Shown piece by piece: positions 1-10,049 of a DNA stretch of 64,000 bases (position 1 is the first letter of the stretch; the number at the start of each line of letters is the position of its first letter). The DNA is taken from assembly GCA_029641185.1 (NCBI GenBank), contig JAPWGK010000003.1, positions 1,240,001 to 1,304,000 of the forward strand, read 5' to 3'. Position numbers and translations under genes: made by a program. The stretch is from Pseudofabraea citricarpa (Eukaryota; Ascomycota; Leotiomycetes; Helotiales; Dermateaceae). The notes under the pieces were generated by a model, which was not told where the DNA came from, made no database searches, and saw nothing but the letters and a program-made list of their open reading frames with translations.

Positions 1-1608
1 AAGAGCATCAACCTGGAGGGACTGTTGAAACAAGCGGAGAGTGCATAGTTTAGCAGTATTTCCAAAATATAGGTCGTTTGACCAGCTTTGAGAGGTATTG
101 ATTTGTTCCTGCAGGGAATCTAGATGTCATGGTTCCGGGAAGCTGCTGCTACACGGCGAGACTAACGAGTAAGTGGAAGAGGCATGTGATGACTTAACAG
201 CTGGGCACTCCCGCACTTGACACAAACAAAGGCGATCCCTGAGTTAAGCCGTGCTGTAATATGACTGACGGCTTTGGATTTATCCAATTCTACCGTCGCG
301 AGGAAATGGATATCCCGAAATATTCTCGAGGTTGCGTTGGAGCAAGTAAGGTAGGCAGGTCAGTAGGAGGCAACTCTGCAATCTCTCTTATCACCAACTC
401 TCCTTGTCCCCTTGCTTGCTTACTTGCAGAGGGACAAGGGCCCGGGCCGAAATGTCTCAACAAATACTGTAGCCCAAAGCTGTCATCCTCCAGAAAGTCA
501 AAACAGAAAAATCCATACGACAGCGATATATTAGATGGGAGGATTGATAGTGCTCTGGTTGAAGACCATTATGCCAATAGCAACGGGCTCTGTTATCGAA
601 TTGATCTATCGGCTTGCATGGAGGGGGGTCGGTAAACAAATAGCCGGATCCGCGGACCCAAAACATCCCCTCTATTCTGTGGGAACATGCAGGTTGCGAT
701 GTGATGTGTTGTGTTACCGTCAGAGGGAAGAAGTGAAGTAAAGGCTTGGAGTTTTTGTTTTCTAGGGTCTCGTCCTCACCGCTACTCACACAGAGCCAAT
801 TAATATGCGCTATGACTTGATAGGATACATGTACAAGGGATGTTTCTGTAGCTGAGGTTGGTTTACCTACCGTACAGTACGGACTCCGAGTAGACTTGAG
901 CTGAGCTGTTTTTCCTTGGTGCCGTGCCAACTCTGCCAATAAGTTTCGTGATCGGTGAAACGGTGGCAGGTGGCATCTTGATACGATCCTCTACCAAGTC
1001 TTACTCGTGCAGTATCGCATCGGCTATCGCTACCTATGTTTAGCTCGATTGTGGGTTCTCTCTTATTGTACGGCTTGGGTCAGTCTGGGTGAGGTGTCAA
1101 GTCAGTCGGTCGGTCTGGATGGAAAGATCACCATGACGATGCGGCAAGTCGAGGCATAGAGCAAATTATTAGGGTCGAATGAATCAAGTTTGGTCAGGTC
1201 GTATAGATTAGCTCAGCCTTTCCAGCTGCACCTGCGCCTCAGCGCCCCGGAAACAGCAAACTATGAGACTATTTAAAATTGGGTGGTCAGCTGCAGAAAT
1301 AACGAATGGGCGAGAGGCATAGTTCTAGTTCGTGAGAGGGCAAAGTGAGCCATATATATTGAGCCATATTTCCCTGGTCTCTCCGCTGGCTCCCCTTTCC
1401 GGACCAACGAGATATTTAACTCAAGGGATCGAGATCCATTCCGAGTCTCTTTCTCTCTTCTCTTGTCTCTGTCGCCAATCATAAATAGCCCGCAGCACTC
1501 CCGGTACCGTACATTACAGGACAGCAAGCAGCACAACAAAGACGTCGCAAAGCACGCAACGCAACGCAACGCAACGTCCAAAAACGTAAAACGCACTGGT
1601 ACCTTACC
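1..1608. other. intergenic, no supported gene
   Basis: I see no convincing coding region. Open frames on both strands lack domain-like composition, and none has a credible start with supporting introns. The right part (about 1300-1600) is probably promoter for the small gene at 1993. Confidence 0.5.
1555..1576. repeat. CGCAA pentanucleotide microsatellite
   Basis: Four perfect head-to-tail copies of CGCAA followed by CG, lying about 35 bp upstream of a TATA box. It is a simple tandem repeat in probable promoter DNA; a regulatory role is possible but unsupported. Confidence 0.85.
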
Positions 1609-1616
1609 TATATAAA
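1609..1616 (+). promoter_or_regulatory. TATA box (TATATAAA)
   Basis: A perfect TATATAAA about 380 bp upstream of the ATG at 1993. It is followed by a long pyrimidine- and CA-rich leader typical of fungal 5' UTRs. If used, it would give a 5' UTR of roughly 350 nt. Confidence 0.45.
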
Positions 1617-1992
1617 CAGGGATCTTTGTCGAGTCCACGACCACCTCACATCACCTCACTCTAGCATCATCGTACATATAAGAACAACAACCACCACCAC
1701 CTGGTCGCTTCGTCTCTTCTACTCCTCTTCTCCCCTCAACCCTCGCAGAGAATTATCAAAAACAACACCATACCAAACCCCAAATCAAAAAGATCCACAC
1801 GAGCAAAACACCACGACACTTTCTATGTCTAGACAGCTTCCCTCCACCCCCACAACCACTCCACGCGTCATTTTCCAGTACGACAACCACGAACCGGACT
1901 CGAAACCTCAACTTCCTCCCCATCCGTCTCTTCAACAAGCCTCTTCGTAACCCAGATCCTAAAAACTGAGCATCATCACTAAGAAATCCAAA

Positions 1993-2277
1993 ATGTTGAG
2001 CACGCCCTCAGCTCCAAAACGGACCTCGCTCCGCCGTCGGCTCCATCACCGACACCAACCCTCGCTCCCGCCCCTCCACGAGAACCCGCTCATGATGGCC
2101 GCCGCGCCGCAGAAGGAGATGGAGATCAGCATCATCGTGACGACGTGGGACGACGAGGGGAAATGCTGGTACCCCGTCGAAGTCATGGGCCCGATTGAGA
2201 AGGAGTTGCGGAAACATGCCGAGCGGAAGAGGAGAGAGAGGCTGTTGGAGATTGAGCTCGGGAGGGAGAGGACTTGA
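1993..2277 (+). CDS. small basic hypothetical protein (94 aa)
   Basis: I do not recognise this protein. It starts at an ATG in a good context (CCAAAATG), after a TATA box and a long CT/CA-rich leader. The N-terminal 30 residues are rich in Arg, His, Pro and Ser. The middle contains a better-structured stretch (EISIIVTTWDDEGKCWYPVE) that looks like a beta hairpin. The C-terminus is a charged amphipathic helix rich in Arg and Glu. There is no signal peptide or membrane segment. It is followed by a T-rich 3' region. The ordered central segment and promoter context argue for a real gene, but its small size makes this uncertain. Confidence 0.5.
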   Translation: MLSTPSAPKRTSLRRRLHHRHQPSLPPLHENPLMMAAAPQKEMEISIIVTTWDDEGKCWYPVEVMGPIEKELRKHAERKRRERLLEIELGRERT

Positions 2278-3814
2278 GTCTTCTTGGGAGGCATCTCCTT
2301 CCCTGGAGTTTTTATTTTGTCTTTATTTTTATTTTTATTTTCGCGCTGGGGATGTTGATTTTTATCTCCGGCGTTGGTTGGTTTGCGTCGTTTGGGCTCT
2401 GGGGACTCTTGTGTTGTCTGTTTGTTTGATGATCATGATGCTTGGGCAACACTGCTGCATCTTTTTTATGAGTTTGATGACGATATGTGGATGGGGGATA
2501 TTTGGGGAGTATACGGAGCTCGTTCGCTGTGGAATTTTTTTTTACATGAGGGATTTCTTTCCTTTCATTTCTTGGGAAAACTTGCTAATCATTTCATCGC
2601 CATCACTACCTACCTCATCTACTTAGGTACATTGGGGAGAAGGGATTCTATCTTTTCCTTCGGTCCTCAAAAAGAAGAAGAAAAATAGGTCGAGATTGCA
2701 CCTCGTTGTGTTCTCTTCACTCTTTCACGAGAGAAAAGATATAGGTTTCATTATATTGCAGCGGCATGGTTGGTTGGCGACGAGGCCATTTCTCTCTTTT
2801 TTTTTTTACCTTAGAATAAAGAAACCCGCCTCCTTTTCCTGTTTGCTATTCCTCGTGAATAAGAAACGCTCCTGAGGACTCACTGCCCTAGCACCACTTC
2901 CCTTCCTCCCTCAAACCAGACAGTTCAAAAAAATTATAGGACACACTTTGCTGAACTCTTTCTCTTCTCCTAGGCCTAAACCCAAAAACCAAACCAACCA
3001 AGCCAGCAAAAGCAAGCAAACAGGAAAACATTCCAGAACCCCTAGCGAGGAATGAGAAGCAATCCGCAAAGGCAAAGCGAGCGAGGGGAGGGAGCGGACA
3101 AAGGCCTGGCCGGAAAGCGATCTCCCAAGTAACCTGCCTGACTCGAACGGGGGATTCCCAGAGTGTCCGCTGCTCCACTGGTCCACCGTCATGCTTCCAG
3201 ACCCCACTTTCTTGCCTTTTGGCCTTAACCGCAACGAGAGAGTCGGTCTGGGAGACTTCGAAACCTTAAGCCGAGAGTAATCGAAGGCCGAAGAGGAATG
3301 GAAATGGAAATGTTCTGGAACGAAGGTTAAAAACCAAAGCGATGACGACGTCAACAACCATCACAGACGAGAGAGACTTGGATCAAGTTTTGGTTCGAGG
3401 CTTCTTTGGTAACATGGTTTGACAAGCTTTTAATCTGGTTTCGCGATTACAGTGTTTTATTCCTACAGTTCTTTTTCTCATTCTCTGTTCTTTCATCCAA
3501 GACCCTTCCAAGACCCTTTTCTTTTTTTTTTTTTTTTTCTCCTTTCACTTCTTTTCTCTCTGCGTCTCGGCATCTATCCATGCGCCATGCGCCATGCGCT
3601 ATGCACCAAAGTGGAGAATGCTCCAGCAAAATCCAAAAAAGACGACGCGCTTAGTTGTACAGACATACAAACCCTTTCATTTTTTCAGACATCCATAATC
3701 CATTTCCTCGAATCACCACCATGTAACCAAACATCTGCCAGCGCCTATGTGCGTGCGCGCGTGCATGCGAATTGCAAAGCTGCAGCTCAAGTCTCAAGAT
3801 GATGCATCTGGACT
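2278..3814. other. intergenic with T-rich tracts and a tRNA-like relic
   Basis: No supported protein gene. It contains T-rich stretches (near 2320-2340, 2800 and a run of about 19 T near 3519-3538). A 7-bp tandem repeat lies at 3578-3605. On the minus strand at about 3130-3195 there is a weak tRNA-like arrangement of A-box and B-box (see findings). The remaining open frames appear spurious. Confidence 0.5.
3578..3605. repeat. CCATGCG heptamer tandem repeat
   Basis: Three perfect copies of CCATGCG followed by a degenerate fourth (CTATGCA), just downstream of a long T tract. No function is evident. Confidence 0.8.
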
Positions 3815-5272
3815 CTATAGCCACTCTGGCTCTGAATCCTCCATGTCGTCGCTCGACGACCAATGTGGTGGCTGGAGGTGTAACGACGACGCTCTCCGCT
3901 GTCGTGCCATCATGGCGTTTTCTTCGTTGGCTTTGGTTACGTCTTCTGATTGGGGAGTCGGAGATGTAATTCTCAAGACTGGTACATCCATCGAGGGGTT
4001 CGTTGGCTCCATGCTTGTTCCTCTGGGTCGTCTATAGAGCAGATTTGATATGGACATGTTTGGGTCTGGGCTCGCAATGGATCTTCCAGGTGATAGACCA
4101 AAGGGTGGATTTGGGAGTTCCGGCTTTGGTCGGAGTGCTCTCCACTGCTCTATGTCGGTCCAGGAGCTCACTGGCTCTAGCGTCGTTGCTCTATCTTGAG
4201 GTTTCTCTAGGTCCGTCCAGGAGCTCACTGGCTCTAGCGTCATTGCTCTGTCTTGGGGTTCCTCTAGGTCGGATGAATAAAGCAAATCTGACCAAGAGGA
4301 AATCTTGGCCTTTTTGGCTGCTGGAGCCCCGAAATATTCTATCGGGGTCACCGTCTCGATACTCTCTATGACTTCTGGAATGCCCAAGTCCTCCATGGTC
4401 TCTAGTACTGGCTTTGGTGCTAACGGTCTCAGCCGTGGCAGATCCGTCAACGATTTCATTCTTGCTGATTTTGGTAGTATGATTCTTGGTTTCAGTGCTC
4501 TAGAACTGGGCAATGGTGCATCCAGCGAAGCGCCCATCGAATTTCCTGGCTGTTCGGTATCTATCTGCTCGTCTTCCGATTCCAATGGAAGGATACCGTT
4601 GGTTCTAGAATGCGAGAACTTGCCGAATCTCATGTCCAAAAGATCAGCGCTGGGATTTGTGGGTGGTTTTCTTCTCCATCTGCACAAGGAAACATCGCAC
4701 ATCATCATACCCTGCAGTTCAAAATTTTCTCTGCAGTACTCTTCCCACGCACGGTCGATTTCATTGTTGTAGTTTGCATCAGCAGTGTGCACTCTGTTCA
4801 TTCCAGCCCTAACACCCATCTTGGTAAATTCTCTACTGACGAGGCCTGCTTGGATGGCATCGTTGGTAAAGAGTCCCCCCGGTGCTACCAAGGGATAATC
4901 ATAGATGCGACGCACGAAGACGGCGATGATCATTTGAGCAACCCACACAGCAGTGATTCCCGCGTGCGGGAAAGGTGCTTCTCTGCGACCGAGCGTGAGT
5001 CCGTGCAAGCTGCTGCCATTGAACAGGAACACGACTTCTTCCTCGGCTTTTCCTGCCAGCTCTCCGTGTCGAGGAACCCTTCGCACTGAAAAGTGCCACT
5101 CGTTCACCACGGGCTTTTGCTGGTTGCTTGGCAGGTAGACGAACTCTTGGTCAACCAGGCTGTTGAAGGCGGTTACCGGTGAGTGTTCTTGCACCTGTGC
5201 TTGTGGATGCTGGCCTCGTAATGTCGGTACTTTGCGTGCCTTTACTTGTGGCACCTGTGCTTGTTCAGGCAT
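3815..5272 (-). CDS. hypothetical protein with internal 19-aa tandem repeat (485 aa)
   Basis: I do not recognise a family. A single uninterrupted frame starts at an ATG at 5272. Residues about 40-215 look like a folded N-terminal domain with mixed hydrophobic and charged segments, including a short hydrophobic stretch (GITAVWVAQMIIAVFVRR), a YDYPLVAPGG turn and a Cys-containing piece (GMMMCDVSLCRWRR). The C-terminal half is low complexity, rich in Pro, Ser, Glu and Leu. It carries two near-identical 19-aa units containing QDRA-TLEPVSSWTD, and further degenerate SWSDLL/SWTD motifs flank these. No signal peptide is visible. It is divergent from the nitronate monooxygenase at 6561, with about 1.3 kb between. 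The structured N-terminus and long open frame support a real gene; an extra intron cannot be excluded. Confidence 0.6.
   Translation of the reverse strand: MPEQAQVPQVKARKVPTLRGQHPQAQVQEHSPVTAFNSLVDQEFVYLPSNQQKPVVNEWHFSVRRVPRHGELAGKAEEEVVFLFNGSSLHGLTLGRREAPFPHAGITAVWVAQMIIAVFVRRIYDYPLVAPGGLFTNDAIQAGLVSREFTKMGVRAGMNRVHTADANYNNEIDRAWEEYCRENFELQGMMMCDVSLCRWRRKPPTNPSADLLDMRFGKFSHSRTNGILPLESEDEQIDTEQPGNSMGASLDAPLPSSRALKPRIILPKSARMKSLTDLPRLRPLAPKPVLETMEDLGIPEVIESIETVTPIEYFGAPAAKKAKISSWSDLLYSSDLEEPQDRAMTLEPVSSWTDLEKPQDRATTLEPVSSWTDIEQWRALRPKPELPNPPFGLSPGRSIASPDPNMSISNLLYRRPRGTSMEPTNPSMDVPVLRITSPTPQSEDVTKANEENAMMARQRRASSLHLQPPHWSSSDDMEDSEPEWL
4154..4267 (-). repeat. 57-bp in-frame tandem duplication
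   Basis: Two copies of a 57-bp unit, differing at only a few bases, encode the 19-aa repeat of the minus-strand gene. Because 57 is a multiple of three the duplication keeps the frame. The high identity suggests it is recent or maintained by conversion. Confidence 0.85.
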
Positions 5273-6560
5273 GGTGTTTCTATTTGCATGTCGTCAGTTG
5301 ACGGTTATGCACGGGTCTAGAATCAAAACAGGAGCATGGAGCGAGCTTACTCGGTTTATCTTTTGGTGGTGATACAATGATTCTGGATGAAATGGCAATG
5401 ATACGTGTGGGTGATGGACTGGGTGTGGATGTGAGTATGAGAGAAAAGAAGGAGGGTGACGATACTACTATGAAAATATTCAAGACTCGTTGGAATGATA
5501 GACTGCGATCGATGCAAGACGTGCACAAATTGACGATAAACATCGCCGGGACGAAGAAAAATCTCCTTGCTGCTGCACTGGACAAGGAAAGCACAGGTCG
5601 AGGACAGCCGAGCACTCTTGCCCGTCTTCATCGTTTACCGAAGTGTAAACCCCCCCTCTGATACATACTACTTTCCTGCTTCTTCTTCTCCTTCCTTTTT
5701 CCTTTCTCTTCTCTTGCTCTGTTTCTTTGCGCTTGTTGAAAGAACATATCGCAGACTAAGACTTATCTTGCAATAGAGGTTTTCTTCGCTGTTGAGGGTA
5801 GGAGAAGAATCGGTCGAGGAAGAGAGATGTTCCTCTTTATATTAATTGAAGCCATTTTAGTCTAGTTTATCAGTTGGATGTTATATATAAATTCAAACGA
5901 CAGATCACTATTACGTCTTCTAATAAAGGAAAATTCTATTTTATCTTTTACTTATTTTTTCATTTTCGTTTACTTAGTTGTTAATTAGGTACCTGGGTAT
6001 TCATATCATACTAAGAATTTCAACTTATTTAACAAACCATTTTAAAGTTATTTATATGTAAGTGTATAAAATATTTCAATCTTGCGTAGAATAATCTTGT
6101 TTAGAGTATTTTCTTCCAAAGGAATTGGTTCAGTTTTGCCTGTGGCTGGTGCTCCATCAAATGTTTGCTTGCTTATGTGAGCAGCTAACGACCCCGCTAA
6201 CAACCCCGCCATTCTTTTCTCAGCTTCAACATTCAGAAACTCCAATGAGAGTATACCGCGGAGAAAGACAAATCATTGTAAGCTGAGCTGAGTGCCAAGA
6301 TTCTTTAAGTTTAGAATTTATGCATTTCACTTCTACGTCCCGCAGATCCCGACAAGGGGCAGTCACTCTTGTTCACTGCTCGTTGTCTTATTTCTACCTA
6401 CTTCTCTTCTCATGAGTCTTGTTCACAAAACACAACTTAAATCGCCGCATTTTAACGCAGTACAGACTTCTAACTATTTGAGCTTGTGCAGTCCTGTCGA
6501 ATACATCCGACAATTTCAACCTCAATCTTCACGGGGATCTTTTTGTTTGAGAGTCTAACA
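5273..6560. other. divergent intergenic region
   Basis: Shared upstream region of the minus-strand gene ending at 5272 and the plus-strand gene at 6561. The section 5840-6080 is clearly AT-rich. No open frame here looks like a protein. Confidence 0.5.
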
Positions 6561-7613
6561 ATGTCTTCCAAAGTCCAGCACCAGTACCCATGGACAACCA
6601 CACCACTTATCGCCAACGCAGCCATGGGGGGCTTTGCAGGAGCTCCGCTAGCTACTGCTGTAAGCTTAGCAGGTGGTATAGGATTTATCGGCGCCGTGAA
6701 CGACATGGTATCTCTTAACACACAACTCGAATCCGCAACCTCAACATTCCAAAATACCGAGATTCATTCCAAGTCACCAGAAAGCGTCTTACCTCTGGGC
6801 GTGGGCTTCCTGCTCTTCGCAGTCAAGCTCGAAAATGCAGTCGAGGTAATCTCGCGCCATAAACCTGCCATTATCTGGCTCGCATGTCCGCGTGACAGCG
6901 GAGATTTCAAGCTCTGGGCCGAGGCGTTGCGTTCTGCTTCTCCCACATCTCGTATGTGGATCCAGGTTGCAAGTGTGTCTTCAGCTATATCAGTTGCTAG
7001 ATCATGCTCTCCGGATGTTCTCGTCATGCAGGGCTCTGACGCAGGTGGACACGGCCCTCATCCAGGAGCGGGAGTCATCAGCCTGGTGCCAGAAACAAGG
7101 GATGCGTTAGACGAAGCTGGATTTCAGAATACTGCCATCTTCGCCTCTGGCGGGATCAGTGATGGGAGAGGAGTAGCTGCGGCACTAGCTTGTGGTGCAG
7201 ATGGTGCAGTGTTAGGAACGCGATTCCTCGCAAGCCAGGAGATTGATTTACCGGCACAGGAATACCAGGACGCTGTCTTGCATGCCGTAGATGGGGGCAC
7301 TAGCACCGTTCGTGCTATGGTCTTTGATGATTTGAAGGGGAAGAGCATCTGGCCTTCGCAATACGATGGTCGTGCTCTTGTGGGAGAGAGTTATTCGGAA
7401 TTTAAAAAAGGTGTCGATATCGACGATATCAGGGAGAAATACGCATTGGCTGCGAAAGAGCCACATAAGGGCTTTGGAGGCGACAAGAGAGCTGCTATAT
7501 GGGCTGGATCGGGAGTCGGTCTTGTGAAGCGGGTCAAGCCCGCGCGCGAGATCGTAGAGGAGCTTCAACTCGGTGCTAAGAAGGCTTTGAAATCTGCTGC
7601 TGAAAAGCTGTGA
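6561..7613 (+). CDS. nitronate monooxygenase / 2-nitropropane dioxygenase family
   Basis: FMN-dependent TIM-barrel enzyme that oxidises alkyl nitronates, such as propionate-3-nitronate, to a carbonyl compound and nitrite; probably cytosolic or peroxisomal. The protein is 350 aa with no intron. I chose the ATG at 6561 (ACAATGTC), since an upstream GTG extension lacks homology-like sequence. Visible features are the N-terminal PLIANAAMGGFAGAPLATAV strand and glycine loop (FMN site), a GGIGFIG turn, and the family's QGSDAGGHG motif near residues 157-165 with the active-site region His164. A later phosphate-binding pair follows, FASGGISDGRG and GADGAVLGTRFLAS. The C-terminal helix segment is also typical. 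Length is normal for the fungal family. The substrate cannot be fixed from sequence. Confidence 0.9.
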   Translation: MSSKVQHQYPWTTTPLIANAAMGGFAGAPLATAVSLAGGIGFIGAVNDMVSLNTQLESATSTFQNTEIHSKSPESVLPLGVGFLLFAVKLENAVEVISRHKPAIIWLACPRDSGDFKLWAEALRSASPTSRMWIQVASVSSAISVARSCSPDVLVMQGSDAGGHGPHPGAGVISLVPETRDALDEAGFQNTAIFASGGISDGRGVAAALACGADGAVLGTRFLASQEIDLPAQEYQDAVLHAVDGGTSTVRAMVFDDLKGKSIWPSQYDGRALVGESYSEFKKGVDIDDIREKYALAAKEPHKGFGGDKRAAIWAGSGVGLVKRVKPAREIVEELQLGAKKALKSAAEKL

Positions 7614-9229
7614 GATGAGGTAATACATTGTTTTGCATTTCAAAACCCATGTTCTTTCTTGCTGTGTGGTGTATCTAACATGTCATGCTGTAATAATTCA
7701 CAATCTCGAATGCAGAATTATTCCTCGTCTTCAACTCTCCCAACTCTATCCCATTACTCTTATCCACATACTCAAACCCTCATACAAGAGCAATGTTTCA
7801 TACACTCCAGTTTCATCAATTCTACCAAAGATCAAATCTTGATTCCGTGCTTTTGCCACCTCTCCCAGGCTCTGTTTCCTGTGATGTTAACAACCGGCTC
7901 CAGAAAAGCCTGATCGAGTACACCAGTCAAAGCCTAGAAAGTTCGAAAAGAGAGAAAGGGAGCAGAGAAAGAAAGATAAAGAGGAGATATTAAAGATGAG
8001 CCGAGTAATTTGGAAAGATGTGAAGAGAGCTTGGGAGATAAATACTTGCTTTCAAACACATTATGTATGAAACCTCTCTCCGGGAAATCATGAAACGGAG
8101 GCAAACCTGCATAGAGACTTTTCGCACTATGCTTGTTATTTCTCTAATAGGTGAAAAGTTAGTCAATTGAAACCCTCAACTCGGCTACGATGTTCGCTTT
8201 GCCTTCTGGCATTTTCTTCATATGGAGAAATGTTGTCGGCCTCAAGATTAAGGTCAACAATATGGGTAATCTTAAAACTCCCTACAATTTGTCGTCATTC
8301 TAGATATAAAGTTTAAGGATATTATGATAATTTTGCTTTGGGTTCTTTATTGAGCTTAACTTCATCTGATTTTAAGCTTGTGTGAGATGTTCTCGCTTAG
8401 AACCACTACTATCTGTCTGTCTGAGATCTGGAGTGAGAGTGAGTAACTAGTTAGAGCTTTGATATCCCATCCTCACTTCACTACTTTATTCCAGGCTTCT
8501 GAGGTTTTTCTACTCATTTATACCTAGTCTTCTATTGCTAATCTTATCTCGTTGATTCTCGCGACAATCTGACTTGGCTTCAAGGCGTTCTTTGCCACGT
8601 GGAAAAGTTTCGGAGGATTATTTCTTGGAAACTCGAATTTGGATTAGTATACAATGTCACTGAATGTGATTCTACTTCGTACTGTCATATTACTAGTCAG
8701 ATAACTTCTGTTTTGAAGATTGCTCACGGTTATCTTCCCCTCGCTTATTCGGCACTGGCACTTTTGTGCTATTGCGAACGCTCGACATTTGATACAGTGA
8801 GACTGTGCCATGTTGTATAACTTTCCCAAGCCTTTCGCTAGGAATATATTTGCAGAGTCATCGTTACTTTCTCTAACTGTGCCTTCTTTCCTGGTGTGGT
8901 TTTGGAAGTGTAAAGCCTTCACATGCGAAAATGACTTCCTTTAGCGAGATGGGTCGCTGGCAGCTACTATAAATTTAAATAGACGTAGCTGTCTTTCTAC
9001 TCATATTATATTATATAGAACAAGCCATCAAACTTTGTAAGAAACCGACTTGATTTGATTGTGTGTATCATCATCACATGTCAACATGATTGACTGTCTC
9101 CCTGGAAACACATTCCTCTCTGTCCGCGTCATAACCTCACTTGTACTCCTTATTTAAATCTCTCATTTTCGTTCCCTGTTCAGATACATAACATCCATCC
9201 CATCTCTCTTCAATCAGTTCCCTTCTTCC
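7614..9229. other. intergenic, no supported gene
   Basis: No domain-like open frame. A-rich and T-rich stretches are present, and several short frames lack coding character. The last few hundred bases are the likely promoter of the cysteine-rich gene at 9281. Confidence 0.5.
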
Positions 9230-9237
9230 TATATAAA
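9230..9237 (+). promoter_or_regulatory. TATA box (TATATAAA)
   Basis: Perfect TATATAAA 44 bp upstream of the ATG at 9281, after a CT-rich stretch. Its position suits a core promoter with a very short 5' UTR. Confidence 0.5.
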
Positions 9238-9280
9238 CAACAAAGAAAGCATCTTAGTTCTTACAATTGTACTCGGCATT

Positions 9281-10049
9281 ATGACTACTCCAGTCGTCAC
9301 TGAGGTGAATGCCCCAAGTCTGTTAGCCTGTCCAATTGAGACAGACCTCCCACCGCGTGGTGTTTACTTGCTAACTCTTCTAGGCACAAGGCAATGTCAT
9401 TAACCCTGCAAAGGTTCACTGCGCCTGTATCTCAAACTGCCGAAATAACTGCATCTATTCTACCAATGGTTCCCGTTGCTCCCCAACCTGTACTTGCAAA
9501 CCCTGCTCCAATACCCTGAGTAGTTTGTCTGCTTTCTTTGGGGAGTCGTCAACTCGCGTAAACCCTTGCTTTCTTCATTGGCTCCAAACCAAAGGGCAAT
9601 CCCGCAACATAAACAGCCCCGCAATGGTGACACTTCTCCGCTGCACACTGATGGGTGTTGCTCCCCATTCAGATATTGCAACCAAGCCAAAAGACGAGGT
9701 GTTTGAGGATTAGTTCGACGAAGATCTAGCTGCTTGGGCTGAGGAGTGGACCAGCCTGAACTTGACCTCTCACAAAAGAGATGAGTTGGTGAAGCAATTA
9801 TTGAGAGCTGGATTGGGGACAGACGGACCCAATTATTATAGTTTCTGTAGGGGGTCGTGGCAGCAAGATGATTGTACTACTCATTGCCCTGATTGTGGAG
9901 AGTGCAGTGACTGGAGGGAATGGCATTGCCATGTTTGCAATATTTGCACTTATGGAACTTGCATGGGATGTGGTGGTATGTCTGACATGTGGCATGCCAT
10001 ACAGAAAGATGGAGAACAAAACGGCTATGGGTCAGATTCGAGCATGTAG
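9281..10049 (+). pseudogene. CXC (tesmin/TSO1-like) cysteine-rich protein gene with in-frame TAG
   Basis: Exon 1 is 9281-9304 and exon 2 starts at 9384, with a 79-nt intron (CTAAC branch point at 9371). Exon 2 encodes a CXC-like cluster, C-x-C-x3-C-x3-C-x8-C-x3-C-x-C-x2-C-x-N, as in DNA-binding tesmin/TSO1-like CXC domains. Downstream in the same frame lies an acidic/aromatic segment (DLAAWAEEW) and then a second Cys/His-rich module with [18 protein letters not shown] and [14 protein letters not shown]. Between the two modules, at 9711-9713, is a TAG stop codon. The flanking residues are coherent on both sides, so the two modules look like one ancestral protein. I see no intron that would remove the stop. 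Either a nonsense mutation, a readthrough codon or a sequencing error is possible. A promoter and splice site remain intact, so decay, if real, is recent. Confidence 0.6.

Noticed and set aside
5377..5661. 94-codon plus-strand frame opposite the leader of the 485-aa gene
   Set aside because: It lies in the 5' flank of the minus-strand gene, and its composition is not protein-like beyond chance.
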